Assembly: GCF_015751895.1 (NCBI RefSeq)
Contig: NZ_JADOTZ010000001.1
Coordinates: 2,108,001 to 2,172,000 of the forward strand
From: Zhihengliuella flava
GTDB lineage: Bacteria; Actinomycetota; Actinomycetes; Actinomycetales; Micrococcaceae
DNA length: 64,000 nucleotides
Direction of reading: 5' to 3'
Part shown: piece by piece, positions 38,856 through 47,488 of the stretch
Position numbering within the stretch: position 1 is the stretch's first letter
How the letters are laid out: each line of letters opens with the position of its first letter
The notes under the pieces: model-generated
Databases searched by the model: none
Told to the model about the DNA's origin: nothing
Seen by the model: only the letters and a program-made list of their open reading frames with translations
Made by a program: the position numbers and the translations under genes

Positions 38856-40025
38856 CTAGGTGCTCCTGACGGGATGCTGCGGTTTCTCGGAGGACCGGGG
38901 AATGAGGGCCGCCATGAGGGCCTCCATGGCCATCAGCGGCGTCACGTTCGCGGCGATCCGCTCCCGGGCACTTCGGATGTGTTCAATCTTCTTCAGCGTA
39001 GCTGTCGGATTAGTCCGCGTCGCGAACTGCCGCAGCGGTTCGGCCAAGTATTCATTGACCAAGTCACCGCCGGTTTCCAGCTGGATCATCAGCAGATCCC
39101 GGTAGACGGTGGTCAAATCGATCAGGGCGCGGTCCAGCGAGTCATTGACACCGCGCCGGGCGCGTCGTTTGGCCGTCTCCTCGACGGCTTTGAATTGGCT
39201 GCGCAGTTTCGGCGGGACCTGTTCGTCGGGCCCCAGGCCCAGCGATTGCCGCAATGCGGCGGTTTCCTCGCCGGCGCGGTCCTCGGCCGAGGCATTGGCC
39301 TCGCTGGTGGCCAGCTCCACGATCTGCCCGGCCGCGCGCACGGCGTCCGGAACGGTGCGCAACTCGAGCGGTAAGCGCACGGTCCGGTCCCGCCGGGTGC
39401 GGGCTTCTTCGCTGCGCGCAAGACGCCGGGCGACGCCGACGTGGGATTGGCTCACCCGGGCCGCGAAGTCGGCCTGTTCGGGCGTCAGCCCGTCCCGCTC
39501 CACGAGCAATTGGGCCACCGACTCGCGGCTGGGAATCCGCAATCCGAGGGGGCGGCAGCGTGAACGGATGGTCACCAAGACGTCGGCGGGACTCGGGGCG
39601 CAGAGGATCCAGAGCGTGTGGGCCGGCGGCTCCTCGATCGCCTTGAGCAGCACGTTGGTGGTGCGCTCCGTCATCCGGTCCGCGTCCTCCATGATGATGA
39701 CGCGCCACTTGCCGCCGGAGGGGCGGGCCTGTGCGGTCGTGATCAACTGGCGGACGTCGTCAATCGCGTAGGTGACGTTGTCCGTGGTGACCAGAGAAAC
39801 GTCCGGGTGGTTCGATGCCAACACGAGCAGGCAGGCCTTGCAGACGCCGCAGCCGGTGCCCACCTCGCACTGCAGGGCCGCGGCGAAAGCGCGCGCCGCC
39901 GTCGACCGCCCCGACCCCGGCGGCCCCGTGACCAGCCACGCGTGGGCCGGATTGGCGGTGGCGACGGCCCGCTGCAGCTGGGCGATCGCGTGGTCCTGCC
40001 CCGGTAGGCCGTCCCACACGCTCAT
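38856..40025 (-). CDS. holB: DNA polymerase III subunit delta-prime
   Basis: Clamp-loader subunit, 389 residues. The nucleotide loop is GPPGSGRST (34-42) with Arg40 in place of the Walker lysine, as in many non-hydrolysing delta-prime subunits. Four cysteines of the zinc module lie in CEVGTGCGVCKAC. The sensor region SRCRPLGLRIPS is typical (SRC motif). The C-terminal collar domain is helical. The start overlaps the tmk stop by 4 nt, the conserved bacterial tmk-holB order. Confidence 0.93.
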   Translation of the reverse strand: MSVWDGLPGQDHAIAQLQRAVATANPAHAWLVTGPPGSGRSTAARAFAAALQCEVGTGCGVCKACLLVLASNHPDVSLVTTDNVTYAIDDVRQLITTAQARPSGGKWRVIIMEDADRMTERTTNVLLKAIEEPPAHTLWILCAPSPADVLVTIRSRCRPLGLRIPSRESVAQLLVERDGLTPEQADFAARVSQSHVGVARRLARSEEARTRRDRTVRLPLELRTVPDAVRAAGQIVELATSEANASAEDRAGEETAALRQSLGLGPDEQVPPKLRSQFKAVEETAKRRARRGVNDSLDRALIDLTTVYRDLLMIQLETGGDLVNEYLAEPLRQFATRTNPTATLKKIEHIRSARERIAANVTPLMAMEALMAALIPRSSEKPQHPVRST

Positions 40026-40708
40026 GCGCCACCGCCGAGCAGGGCTTGCACCCGGGTCAGGATCTGCTCGGCAAGGTCGTCGATCCCGCGATCCGCGTCT
40101 AACACCAGATACCGTTCCGGCTCGGCGTCGGCCAGGGCCAGCAACGCGTCGCGAATGCTTGCATGAAAGTCATCGGGCTCGGACTCCAGCCGGTCCTCGG
40201 CCGCTTCCCCAGCGGTCCGACGACGCCGCCCGGCCGCGGCGTCCACGTCGAGGAGCACGGTGAGGTCGGGCCGCAGCGCCTGCGTGGCCCACCGGTTGAT
40301 CATCAGCACGTCATCCACGCCGAGTCCCCGGCCGACGCCCTGATAGGCCACGGACGAGTCCACGTAGCGGTCGCACACCACGATCTGCCCCGCGGCGATC
40401 GCCGGCAAGACGAGCTGCTCCACATGGGCGGCGCGCGCGGCAGCGAACATGAGGGCCTCCGTGCGGGCGTCCACGGTTCCGTGGCCGTGGTCCAGCACCA
40501 GGGCGCGCAGCTTCTCGCCGATTTCGGTGCCGCCGGGCTCGCGCGTGCGCACGACCTCGCGCCCGGTGGCGCTGAGTGCCTCGGCTAGCCGGGCGGCTTG
40601 GGTAGATTTACCGGCGCCGTCGCCGCCTTCGAACACGACGAACAGCCCGCGCCCCTCGGCGGGCGAAGCGATGGTAGGGGATGCGGCGGCAACGTGCTGT
40701 GGACTCAC
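40022..40708 (-). CDS. tmk: Thymidylate kinase
   Basis: Phosphorylates dTMP to dTDP with ATP. 228 residues including an N-terminal extension of about 20 that is not conserved. The P-loop is FEGGDGAGKST, the DR(Y/H) motif is CDRYVDSSVAYQG, and TREPGGTEIGEKLR binds dTMP. The LID region contains GRRRRTAGEAAEDRLE. The GTG start at 40708 has TAGGCT 6 nt upstream, a leaderless arrangement; an internal start after the extension cannot be excluded. Confidence 0.95.
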   Translation of the reverse strand: MSPQHVAAASPTIASPAEGRGLFVVFEGGDGAGKSTQAARLAEALSATGREVVRTREPGGTEIGEKLRALVLDHGHGTVDARTEALMFAAARAAHVEQLVLPAIAAGQIVVCDRYVDSSVAYQGVGRGLGVDDVLMINRWATQALRPDLTVLLDVDAAAGRRRRTAGEAAEDRLESEPDDFHASIRDALLALADAEPERYLVLDADRGIDDLAEQILTRVQALLGGGA

Positions 40709-40714
40709 CCCTCC

Positions 40715-40720
40715 AGCCTA
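40715..40720 (-). promoter_or_regulatory. Candidate leaderless -10 element for tmk
   Basis: TAGGCT on the minus strand, 6 nt before the GTG. Confidence 0.5.
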
Positions 40721-40776
40721 TCCGCAACATCTGGGCACTCCGCTTCATCCGCGTTGGGTGTGGAGAACGGGGCCAT

Positions 40777-40782
40777 TACTCT
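40777..40782 (+). promoter_or_regulatory. Candidate leaderless -10 element for the trans-sulfuration enzyme gene
   Basis: TACTCT, 7 nt before the ATG. Confidence 0.5.
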
Positions 40783-40789
40783 CAAGCGT

Positions 40790-42013
40790 ATGAGCGAAAC
40801 CCATCCCACGGGCCCCGCGTCCGACTCCGCGCCGCGCAGCCTCGCCGCCGATTCCCTCGTCGTCTCCCTCGGCCGCCCGCCCCACGAGACCGACGCCCCC
40901 GTGAACCCCTCCATCACGCTGTCCTCCACGTTCGTCGGCACGGGCGGACCCGGCGCCGGGGAAAAGGGGTACGCGCGGTTCACGAACCCCACGTGGGATC
41001 CGCTGGAGGAAGCCCTCGGCACGCTCGAACAGGCGGAGCTTCCCGCCCTCGTCTTCTCCTCCGGCATGGCCGCGATCGCCGCGGCCCTCTCATTGCTGCC
41101 CCGCGACGCCACGCTGGTCATGCCCCAGCACAGCTACAGCGGCTCGCTCTCGATTGTCCAAGACCTGCACACCCGGGCGGGTCTGATCACTCGCCACGTG
41201 GACGTCGCGGACACCGACGCCACCGCCGAGGCCCTTCAGGGCGCGGACATGCTGTGGATCGAAAGCCCGACCAATCCCATGCTCGAGGTGGCCGACGTGC
41301 CCGCGCTCATTGAGGCAGCCCACGCAGCGGGGGCCCTCGTGGTGGTCGACAACACCTTTGCCACGCCGCTGTTGGCCAACCCGCTCGTCGACGGGGCCGA
41401 CGTCGTCGTGCACTCGGCCACCAAATACCTCGGTGGGCATTCGGACGTGTTGATGGGCGCAGTGGTGGTCAGTGATGCCGGGCTGCGCAAGCGCCTGCTC
41501 GGGTACCGCACCCTGCACGGCGCCATCCCGGGGCCTTTCGAGACGTGGCTCACCCTGCGCGGGCTGCGCACCCTGGCCGTCCGGCTCGAGCGCTCGCAGG
41601 CCACCGCCCTCCGGCTCGCGGAAGCCCTGGAGGATCACCCGGCCATTGAACGCGTGCGTTATCCCGGTTTGCCGGCCGACCCGGGGCACGCCCGTGCCGC
41701 GGCGCAGATGCGCGGTTTTGGGTCCATCGTGTCCGTCGAAGTCGACCCGGCGTGGGTGGGGGCGGTGGGAGACGACGACGGCGCCGCGGCCGACGTCGTC
41801 GTCTCCCACCTCAGCCTCGTCACCCCGGCCACGAGCGTGGGCGGGGTGGAATCCCTCGCCGAGCGCCGCCGCCGGCACGCCGCCGAGGCGGCGACCGTCC
41901 CGGCGAACCTCATCCGCTTCAGTCTCGGGATCGAGAACGCGGACGACGTCGTCGCGGACGTTTTGGCGGCCCTCGCCGCGGCGCGCGCCCCGGAACGGGC
42001 CGTCAAGGCCTAG
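40790..42013 (+). CDS. Trans-sulfuration family PLP enzyme (cystathionine gamma-synthase/lyase type)
   Basis: 407 residues of the Cys/Met-metabolism PLP family. The internal aldimine lysine is in HSATKYLGGHSDVLMG. PLP-phosphate contacts include FSSGMAAIAAAL, with ESPTNPMLEV and VVDNTFATPL upstream of the lysine. TPATSVGGVESLAERRRRH matches the substrate loop of gamma-synthases and gamma-lyases. Sequence alone does not separate cystathionine gamma-synthase from gamma-lyase or methionine gamma-lyase. The ATG at 40790 is chosen; the frame is open far upstream, but that part overlaps tmk and is unconserved. The DUF2516 gene follows 9 nt downstream. Confidence 0.92.
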   Translation: MSETHPTGPASDSAPRSLAADSLVVSLGRPPHETDAPVNPSITLSSTFVGTGGPGAGEKGYARFTNPTWDPLEEALGTLEQAELPALVFSSGMAAIAAALSLLPRDATLVMPQHSYSGSLSIVQDLHTRAGLITRHVDVADTDATAEALQGADMLWIESPTNPMLEVADVPALIEAAHAAGALVVVDNTFATPLLANPLVDGADVVVHSATKYLGGHSDVLMGAVVVSDAGLRKRLLGYRTLHGAIPGPFETWLTLRGLRTLAVRLERSQATALRLAEALEDHPAIERVRYPGLPADPGHARAAAQMRGFGSIVSVEVDPAWVGAVGDDDGAAADVVVSHLSLVTPATSVGGVESLAERRRRHAAEAATVPANLIRFSLGIENADDVVADVLAALAAARAPERAVKA

Positions 42014-42016
42014 ACT
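42011..42016 (+). promoter_or_regulatory. Candidate leaderless -10 element for the DUF2516 gene
   Basis: TAGACT, 6 nt before the ATG. Its first three bases are also the stop codon of the preceding gene. Confidence 0.45.
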
Positions 42017-42022
42017 GGCGGC

Positions 42023-42334
42023 ATGTTGATGGGCTTCGCGTACATGATCGAGAACGCACTGTATATCGGGTTCGCGGCCGTCGGGTTCGCCCTGGCGCTC
42101 TGGGCCCTGGCCGACGCGTTGCGCCACCCCAGTGAGGCCTACCTGCGCCACGGCAAGCGCAGCAAGGGATTCTGGGGCGGCTTGACCGCGGGCGCGGCCG
42201 TCTTCTGCTTCTTCGGCCTCTTCGGCGGGGGAGCCGGACTCTTCCAGCTGGTCGCCGTGTGCGTGGCCGCCGTCTACCTGGCGGATGTGCGCCCCACCCT
42301 GAGCGGACGGGCCAGCGGCGGCTACAACTTCTGA
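42023..42334 (+). CDS. DUF2516 family small membrane protein
   Basis: 103 residues with two to three membrane spans (about 4-28, 46-66 and 68-88) separated by a cytoplasmic loop (ADALRHPSEAYLRHGKRSKGFW). C-terminal landmarks ADVRPTL and GGYNF fit the actinobacterial DUF2516 family. Function unknown. It follows the trans-sulfuration gene closely, but probably has its own leaderless promoter overlapping that gene's stop. Confidence 0.85.
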   Translation: MLMGFAYMIENALYIGFAAVGFALALWALADALRHPSEAYLRHGKRSKGFWGGLTAGAAVFCFFGLFGGGAGLFQLVAVCVAAVYLADVRPTLSGRASGGYNF

Positions 42335-42378
42335 GGCCACGCGCTGTCACACGGGGGCGGGTAGGCGGTCCTGCTGGA

Positions 42379-42384
42379 TAGGAT
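42379..42384 (+). promoter_or_regulatory. Candidate leaderless -10 element for gpmA
   Basis: TAGGAT, 6 nt before the ATG. Confidence 0.5.
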
Positions 42385-42390
42385 GAGGCT

Positions 42391-43137
42391 ATGACTTACA
42401 AGCTCATCCTCCTGCGTCATGGCCACAGCGAATGGAACGCTAAGAACCTGTTCACCGGATGGGTGGACGTTGACCTCAATGACCAAGGGCGCGCCGAGGC
42501 CGCACGCGGCGGCGAGCTCCTGGTTGAAAATGACACCCTCCCCGACGTGCTCTACACGTCGCTGCTCAAGCGCGCCATCAACACCGCAAACATTGCTCTT
42601 GATCGGGCCAACCGGGGCTGGATTCCCGTCAAGCGGGACTGGCGGCTGAACGAGCGCCACTACGGTGCGCTGCAGGGCAAGGACAAGGCTCAAACGCTCG
42701 AGGAATTCGGCGAGGAGCAGTTCATGCAGTGGCGCCGCTCCTATGACACCCCGCCCCCCGCATTGGACGACGACGCGGAGTTCAGCCAGATCGGCGACCC
42801 GCGGTACGCCGACCTCGGCGACGACGCCCCGCGCACCGAATGCCTCAAGGACGTCCTCGAGCGGATGCTGCCCTACTGGGAGTCGGACATCAAGGCGGAC
42901 CTCGTGGCCGGCAAGACGGTCTTGGTCACCGCGCACGGCAATTCCCTGCGCGCGCTGGTCAAGCACCTCGACGGCATCTCCGACGAGGACATCGCTGGCC
43001 TGAACATCCCCACCGGCATTCCGCTGGTGTACGAGCTCGATGAGAACTTCCAGCCGGTGACCGCCGGAGGAACGTACCTGGATCCGGACGCCGCAGCGGA
43101 GGCCGCTGCCGCCGTCGCGAACCAGGGCCGTCAGTAA
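42391..43137 (+). CDS. gpmA: 2,3-bisphosphoglycerate-dependent phosphoglycerate mutase
   Basis: Interconverts 3- and 2-phosphoglycerate in glycolysis and gluconeogenesis. 248 residues. The phosphohistidine motif is [10 protein letters not shown] (His10 or 11 region), [14 protein letters not shown] is the substrate loop, and the second histidine lies in [19 protein letters not shown]. The C-terminal tail is present, as required for mutase activity. The gene lies next to phoU and senX3/regX3; gpm1 also neighbours senX3-regX3 in Mycobacterium. A bidirectional-looking terminator separates it from phoU. Confidence 0.97.
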   Translation: MTYKLILLRHGHSEWNAKNLFTGWVDVDLNDQGRAEAARGGELLVENDTLPDVLYTSLLKRAINTANIALDRANRGWIPVKRDWRLNERHYGALQGKDKAQTLEEFGEEQFMQWRRSYDTPPPALDDDAEFSQIGDPRYADLGDDAPRTECLKDVLERMLPYWESDIKADLVAGKTVLVTAHGNSLRALVKHLDGISDEDIAGLNIPTGIPLVYELDENFQPVTAGGTYLDPDAAAEAAAAVANQGRQ

Positions 43138-43148
43138 ACACCAGATTC

Positions 43149-43197
43149 ACGACGAAGCCCCCGGCCACTCTCCGCGAGTGGACGGGGGCTTCGTCGT
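43149..43197. terminator. Bidirectional terminator between gpmA and phoU
   Basis: Arms ACGACGAAGCCCCCG and CGGGGGCTTCGTCGT with an inner CCACTC/GAGTGG stem, located between two convergent genes. Confidence 0.75.
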
Positions 43198-43213
43198 TGT
43201 GGTGCGCGTGCCG

Positions 43214-43867
43214 CTAGTCCACCTGCGGCTCCCATTCGCCGGTGACCAGGTAGTTCACCTTGCGGGCCACGGAGACGCCGTGATCGCCGAAGCGCTCCAT
43301 GTAGCGGCTGGCGAGCGTCACGTCCGTGGTGGTCGGCGCGTCTTCCGTCCAGGAATCATCGGCGATCGCCTTGAAGACGGAGGCGTGGAGCTCATCGATC
43401 TGCTTGTTCAGCGTGATGATCTCCGCGGCCTTGTTCAGGTCGCGGGTCTCAAGGAGCTCACCGAGCTTCGTGGCGATCTGGATGTTGAGATCCGCCATGG
43501 ACGCGAACGTCTCCGTGAGCGAATCCGGGATGACCTTGTCGGGGAAGCGCAGGCGCGTGAGCTGCGCAATGTGCCGGGCCAGGTCCCCCATGCGCTCCAG
43601 CGATGCGCTCATGCGCAGGGAGCCGACGATCATGCGCAGGTCCGACGCCACCGGGCCCTGGAGGGCCAAGACGTCGATGGCTTGCTCGTCGAGCTTGTTT
43701 TGGAGGAAGTCCACGCGCGCGTCCGCGGCGATGACTTCCTGAGCCAGCTGGGTGTCCGCGTTGGCGAAGGAATCGTAGGCACGCTCCATCGCCTCGGCCA
43801 CCAGCTGGGACAGGTTGATCAGTTCTTCACCGATCGTCTGCAGCTCTGCCAGGAATACCTTGCGCAT
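43214..43867 (-). CDS. phoU: PhoU phosphate-signalling protein
   Basis: 217 residues, a six-helix bundle with the two metal-binding repeats recognisable by EVIAADARVDFLQNKLDE and LNKQIDELHASVFKAI-type segments. PhoU links the Pst phosphate transporter to the sensor kinase and holds the Pho response off when phosphate is plentiful. AAAGGA lies 5 nt before the ATG. It is divergent from senX3-regX3, and the intergenic region contains a PHO-box-like repeat reading toward phoU. Confidence 0.95.
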   Translation of the reverse strand: MRKVFLAELQTIGEELINLSQLVAEAMERAYDSFANADTQLAQEVIAADARVDFLQNKLDEQAIDVLALQGPVASDLRMIVGSLRMSASLERMGDLARHIAQLTRLRFPDKVIPDSLTETFASMADLNIQIATKLGELLETRDLNKAAEIITLNKQIDELHASVFKAIADDSWTEDAPTTTDVTLASRYMERFGDHGVSVARKVNYLVTGEWEPQVD

Positions 43868-43961
43868 TGTGGTCCTTTCGTGAAGGCCGTATAGCCAGAC
43901 GAATCAAAAGGGTCTTGTTCAGTCGTTCACACTGACACTACTAAGTAAACCCCGTCGGCGG

Positions 43962-43983
43962 CGAAGGTGAACGTTGCGTGAAT
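43962..43983 (-). promoter_or_regulatory. Candidate PHO box (RegX3/PhoP-type direct repeats)
   Basis: On the minus strand two adjacent 11-nt units read ATTCACGCAAC and GTTCACCTTCG. The second matches the Streptomyces PHO-box unit G(G/T)TCAYYYR(G/C)(G/C) at 10 of 11 positions; the first is weaker. A related GTTCACACTGA is at 43925-43935 on the plus strand. Autoregulation of phoU and senX3-regX3 is plausible. Confidence 0.5.
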
Positions 43984-44032
43984 CAGGCACGCCGGAGTCG
44001 AGATTCGTCGTCAGGCACCATTAACCACGGCC

Positions 44033-44038
44033 TAAGCT
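44033..44038 (+). promoter_or_regulatory. Candidate leaderless -10 element for senX3
   Basis: TAAGCT, 7 nt before the GTG. Confidence 0.5.
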
Positions 44039-44045
44039 GGACTGC

Positions 44046-45245
44046 GTGAATGATCCGTTGTGGCTTGTGCTGGCCGGTTTCGTGGGCCTCTCGCTCGGCG
44101 TGCTGGGGTTGGTCGCCTATCGGGCCAGCCAGCGCCGACGCGTGGTGCTGCCCGACGTGCTGGAGCCGACGCTGCCAGAAGGTACGGCAGAAATCCTCTC
44201 CATCGTCGGTCGCGCCTTCGTCGTCGTCGACGAGGTCAACGGCGTCGTGCGAGCCAACCCTGCCGCGTATGCCTACGGCTTGGTGCGCGGCCATACCGTG
44301 GTCCACCAAGAGCTGTTGGACTTGGCCGGCCGCGTCCGGACCGACGGGGTCATCGAGGAGAAACAGTTTGAGCTTCCGCGCGGCCCCCTGGGCCAGGGCG
44401 CCATTGTGGTCCACGTCCGAGTGGCGCCGCTGGCAGAGCGGTACGTGCTCCTACTCGCCGATGATCGCACCGAGATTACGCGTACTGAGGCGATTCGAAA
44501 CGACTTCGTCGCCAACGTCTCGCACGAGCTGAAAACGCCGGTGGGAGCAATCTCGCTGTTGTCCGAGGCCATCGAGGACGCGGCGGAAGATGAGGCGGCC
44601 GTGCGGCGCTTCACCAAGCGCCTCCATAAGGAATCGCTGCGCCTCGCCGCGCTGGTGCAGGACATCATTGAACTGTCCCGGCTGCAGGGCACCGATGTGG
44701 TCTTGCAGGGACGGCCGGTCGACGTCGGGCGGATCTTGGCCGAGGCCGTGGACCGCAACCACCTCACGGCCGAGGGAAAGAACATCAAGGTTTCCCTGGG
44801 ACAGGTGGACGACGTCGTTGTTCACGGCGATCCGGACCTGCTGATGACGGCCTTCCGCAACCTCGTCGACAACGCCATCCGCTATTCGCCGGAGAACACC
44901 AAGGTCGGCGTGGGCGTACGCGTGCGGTCCAACCTCGTGGAAATCTCCGTCACCGATCAGGGGCCGGGCATCAGCCAAGACGATCAGGAGCGGATCTTCG
45001 AGCGCTTCTACCGGGTCGACGCAGCGCGATCGCGCCAGACCGGCGGCACCGGCCTCGGCCTCAGCATTGTCAAGCATGTGATGGCCAACCACGGCGGTGA
45101 GGTGACCGTCTGGTCCCAGCCCGGACAGGGCTCTACTTTTACCGTTCGCTTGCCGGTGTACGAGGAGGATGCGGCAACCGAGCCCTCCGATGCACCAGAG
45201 ACTCACCGCGCCGAGGGCGCCGCAGAACCGAAGGAGAACTCATGA
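44046..45245 (+). CDS. senX3: Phosphate-responsive sensor histidine kinase SenX3
   Basis: 399 residues. One N-terminal membrane span (about 5-25) is followed by a short basic stretch, a PAS-like domain (about 45-145), HisKA with SHELKTPVGAISLLSEAI (phospho-acceptor His near 160) and HATPase_c (NLVDNAIRYS, DQGPGIS, GTGLGLSIVKH). The single-span, PAS-containing layout is that of mycobacterial SenX3. The start is GTG. The stop overlaps the regX3 ATG by 4 nt. It should phosphorylate RegX3 under phosphate limitation, held off by PhoU. Confidence 0.95.
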   Translation: MNDPLWLVLAGFVGLSLGVLGLVAYRASQRRRVVLPDVLEPTLPEGTAEILSIVGRAFVVVDEVNGVVRANPAAYAYGLVRGHTVVHQELLDLAGRVRTDGVIEEKQFELPRGPLGQGAIVVHVRVAPLAERYVLLLADDRTEITRTEAIRNDFVANVSHELKTPVGAISLLSEAIEDAAEDEAAVRRFTKRLHKESLRLAALVQDIIELSRLQGTDVVLQGRPVDVGRILAEAVDRNHLTAEGKNIKVSLGQVDDVVVHGDPDLLMTAFRNLVDNAIRYSPENTKVGVGVRVRSNLVEISVTDQGPGISQDDQERIFERFYRVDAARSRQTGGTGLGLSIVKHVMANHGGEVTVWSQPGQGSTFTVRLPVYEEDAATEPSDAPETHRAEGAAEPKENS

Positions 45246-45922
45246 CCCGCATTCTGGTCGTTGAGGACGAGGAATCGTTGAGCGATCCGCTGTCCTACCT
45301 GCTCGAAAAGGAAGGCTTCGAAGTTCAGGTCGTGGACAACGGGATCGACGCCGTGACGGAGTTCGACCGCGCCGGTGCGGATCTTGTGTTGCTCGACCTG
45401 ATGCTGCCCGGCCAGTCCGGCACGGAGGTGTGCCGGCAGATTCGTCAGCGTTCCCACGTTCCAGTCATCATGCTGACGGCCAAAGATTCGGAAATTGACA
45501 AGGTTGTCGGCCTCGAGCTCGGGGCGGACGACTACGTGACAAAGCCGTACTCCTCCCGGGAGTTGGTGGCGCGTGTACGCGCCGTGCTGCGCCGGCAGGG
45601 CGAACCAGAAGAACTGGTGACCAGCACCGTTCAGGCCGGGCCGGTGCGGATGGATGTCGAGCGCCACGTCGTCAGCGTTTCCGGGGAACACATCTCCTTC
45701 CCGCTCAAGGAGTTCGAGCTGCTGGAAATGCTCTTGCGCAACGCCGGGCGCGTGCTCACGCGTGGGCAGCTGATCGACCGGGTGTGGGGCTCCGACTACG
45801 TGGGGGATACCAAGACCCTTGACGTCCACGTCAAGCGACTCCGCTCCAAAATCGAGCCCGATCCCTCCAGCCCGGTCCACTTGGTGACCGTGCGCGGCCT
45901 CGGGTACAAGTTCGAAGCCTAG
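45242..45922 (+). CDS. regX3: Response regulator RegX3
   Basis: 226 residues of OmpR family. Receiver: acidic pair in VVEDEESL, phospho-acceptor in VLLDLMLPG, switch Thr in IMLTAKD, and Lys in VTKPYSSRELVARVRAVLRR (read in pieces). DNA-binding domain: FPLKEFELLEMLLRN, DVHVKRLRSKIE and VRGLGYKFE. Translationally coupled to senX3. It is the likely activator of phosphate-starvation genes, and the PHO-box-like repeat upstream of senX3 is a candidate binding site. A terminator lies just downstream. Confidence 0.95.
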   Translation: MTRILVVEDEESLSDPLSYLLEKEGFEVQVVDNGIDAVTEFDRAGADLVLLDLMLPGQSGTEVCRQIRQRSHVPVIMLTAKDSEIDKVVGLELGADDYVTKPYSSRELVARVRAVLRRQGEPEELVTSTVQAGPVRMDVERHVVSVSGEHISFPLKEFELLEMLLRNAGRVLTRGQLIDRVWGSDYVGDTKTLDVHVKRLRSKIEPDPSSPVHLVTVRGLGYKFEA

Positions 45923-45939
45923 CTGTCGCCTTAAACACC

Positions 45940-45969
45940 ACGGCCCCGGAGGGGATCCTCCGGGGCCGT
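45940..45969. terminator. Terminator between regX3 and lpqE
   Basis: Perfect 13-bp stem ACGGCCCCGGAGG/CCTCCGGGGCCGT with a GGAT loop, between convergent genes. Confidence 0.75.
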
Positions 45970-45985
45970 CGCGTTGTTGCGGTGC

Positions 45986-46525
45986 TTAGTGGCCGCCGCC
46001 GTGGCTGTCCTCTTCCGAGTGCTCGAGGTGCTCGACCGTGTCCTCGGAGTATCCGCCCGGGAGGTACTGGCGGTACTCGGAGAGTGCGCCGTTGACCACG
46101 GGAACGGGCTCCTCCTGGGCCGTGCCGTTGACGGTCACGTTGACGGTGGCCAAGGCGCCCGGTTCCTCGCCAGCGGAGGGGACCACCGTCTTATTGGCGT
46201 CGTCTTCCAGCTTGGTCACGGACTCGGCCGGGACCTCGATCGAGACGGAGGAGCCGTCGACCTGCAGGTTCACGCGAGCGGCGTCGGCGGAATCGTTGAC
46301 GAGGCTGCCCAGCACGCGGGCCTCTTCGTCGGCGGAGTTGGTGACCAGCATGAGGTTGCGGACCTCGAGGTCGCCGGCGGTGAACATGACGCCGTCGCTC
46401 GGCGCGTACTCATCAGTCGTGGCCTGATCGTTGATCGCGCCGCAGCCAGCCGCGCTCAGGGTGGCGACGGCGAGGGCAGCGGTGGCCAGCACGCGGCGTC
46501 CACGGGTCTTCTGTGCGGTGATCAC
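45986..46525 (-). CDS. lpqE: Lipoprotein, LpqE-like
   Basis: 179 residues. A basic N-terminus and hydrophobic stretch lead to a lipobox-like SAAGC, giving a secreted lipoprotein. The mature part is predicted beta-rich (GDLEVRNLMLVT, LVNDSADAARVNLQV), reminiscent of copper-chaperone-like sandwich folds, and ends with a Gly/His tail (SEEDSHGGGH) that could bind metal. It is divergent from carD, the same neighbour relation as lpqE (Rv3584) and carD (Rv3583c) in Mycobacterium tuberculosis, which is the main ground for the symbol. GAGGAG is about 9 nt before the GTG start. Confidence 0.7.
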   Translation of the reverse strand: MITAQKTRGRRVLATAALAVATLSAAGCGAINDQATTDEYAPSDGVMFTAGDLEVRNLMLVTNSADEEARVLGSLVNDSADAARVNLQVDGSSVSIEVPAESVTKLEDDANKTVVPSAGEEPGALATVNVTVNGTAQEEPVPVVNGALSEYRQYLPGGYSEDTVEHLEHSEEDSHGGGH

Positions 46526-46840
46526 TGCACAAACTCCTCATCAAGTTCGAGTCGGGGTGTTCGTGTCACGGTGGGCGCGCAGCCTACGGTGACGGCATTC
46601 CCTCTCATCCTACTCGGTACCGGACCCAATTTTTTACTCGTTGTCGAACTGTGCCGCCAGCGCCGGTCTGGCGCCGTCGGTGCGGGGGCGTCGAGGCAAG
46701 CCGCGTGCCGGGACCTGGGCGCTGGGAGTCGAACGCGAAGGTGAATTATGGGTCAACGGGCCGCGTAAATCATGACAACTCGCGGGATTATCCAACAGGT
46801 GCGTGATAAACTTGTCTGCGGGAAAGGGGAATATCCGAAA
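46526..46840. other. Divergent lpqE-carD intergenic region
   Basis: 315 bp. A candidate -10 for carD is TAAACT at 46807-46812, and AAAGGGGA about 10 nt before the carD ATG can act as ribosome-binding site. No convincing -35 or conserved operator was found by eye, and no RNA gene. Confidence 0.4.
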
Positions 46841-47323
46841 ATGGTTTTTGAGGTTGGCGAGACGGTAGTTTACCCCCACCACGGGGCCGCACGGATCGAA
46901 GAGATCAAGATGCGGACCATTAAGGGCGAAGAAAAGATGTACCTCAAGCTGAAGGTCGCCCAAGGCGATCTGACGATTGAGGTTCCGGCAGAGAACGTTG
47001 ACTTGGTCGGTGTTCGCGACGTCGTGGATCAGGACGGGCTGGATGACGTATTCGACGTCCTGCGCGCCGAGTTCACGGAGGAGCCCACCAACTGGTCGCG
47101 CCGGTACAAGGCAAATCTGGAGAAGCTGGCATCTGGCGATGTCATCAAGGTCGCGGAGGTCGTGCGTGACCTGTGGCGCCGTGAGAATGATCGCGGCCTC
47201 TCCGCTGGCGAGAAGCGCATGCTGGCCAAGGCCCGTCAGATCCTGATCAGCGAGCTCGCGCTCGCCAAGAAGCTGGACGAGACCAAGGCCGAATCCATGC
47301 TGGATGAGGTTCTGGCCTCCTAG
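46841..47323 (+). CDS. carD: CarD-family RNA polymerase-binding transcription regulator
   Basis: 160 residues, matching mycobacterial CarD (162). The N-terminal RNA-polymerase interaction (Tudor-like) domain reads [20 protein letters not shown]. The C-terminal helical DNA-binding domain contains the wedge tryptophan region [17 protein letters not shown] and ends ESMLDEVLA. CarD stabilises open complexes, notably at rRNA promoters; a complete rRNA operon lies 11 kb downstream. The ATG at 46841 gives the conserved N-terminus; the frame is open further upstream without conserved sequence. A terminator follows. Confidence 0.96.
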   Translation: MVFEVGETVVYPHHGAARIEEIKMRTIKGEEKMYLKLKVAQGDLTIEVPAENVDLVGVRDVVDQDGLDDVFDVLRAEFTEEPTNWSRRYKANLEKLASGDVIKVAEVVRDLWRRENDRGLSAGEKRMLAKARQILISELALAKKLDETKAESMLDEVLAS

Positions 47324-47378
47324 GTCAGTCCGGTTGTCCCACTCCGGGACGGCGTCGTACTGATCGCGGGATGAGATG

Positions 47379-47440
47379 AGCCCGTTCGCGCGCGCTGTGT
47401 GCAGCCATCCGCTGCCACAGCGTGAGCGAACGGGCTTTTC
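47379..47440 (+). terminator. Terminator of carD
   Basis: Arms AGCCCGTTCGC and GCGAACGGGCT with an inner stem-loop, followed by TTTTCT. Confidence 0.8.
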
Positions 47441-47475
47441 TCGTGTTCGGGCGTTGGCGAGCTGCCGGACGTCGG

Positions 47476-47481
47476 TAAGGT
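47476..47481 (+). promoter_or_regulatory. Candidate leaderless -10 element for ispD
   Basis: TAAGGT, 7 nt before the GTG at 47489. Confidence 0.45.
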
Positions 47482-47488
47482 GAGGGGC

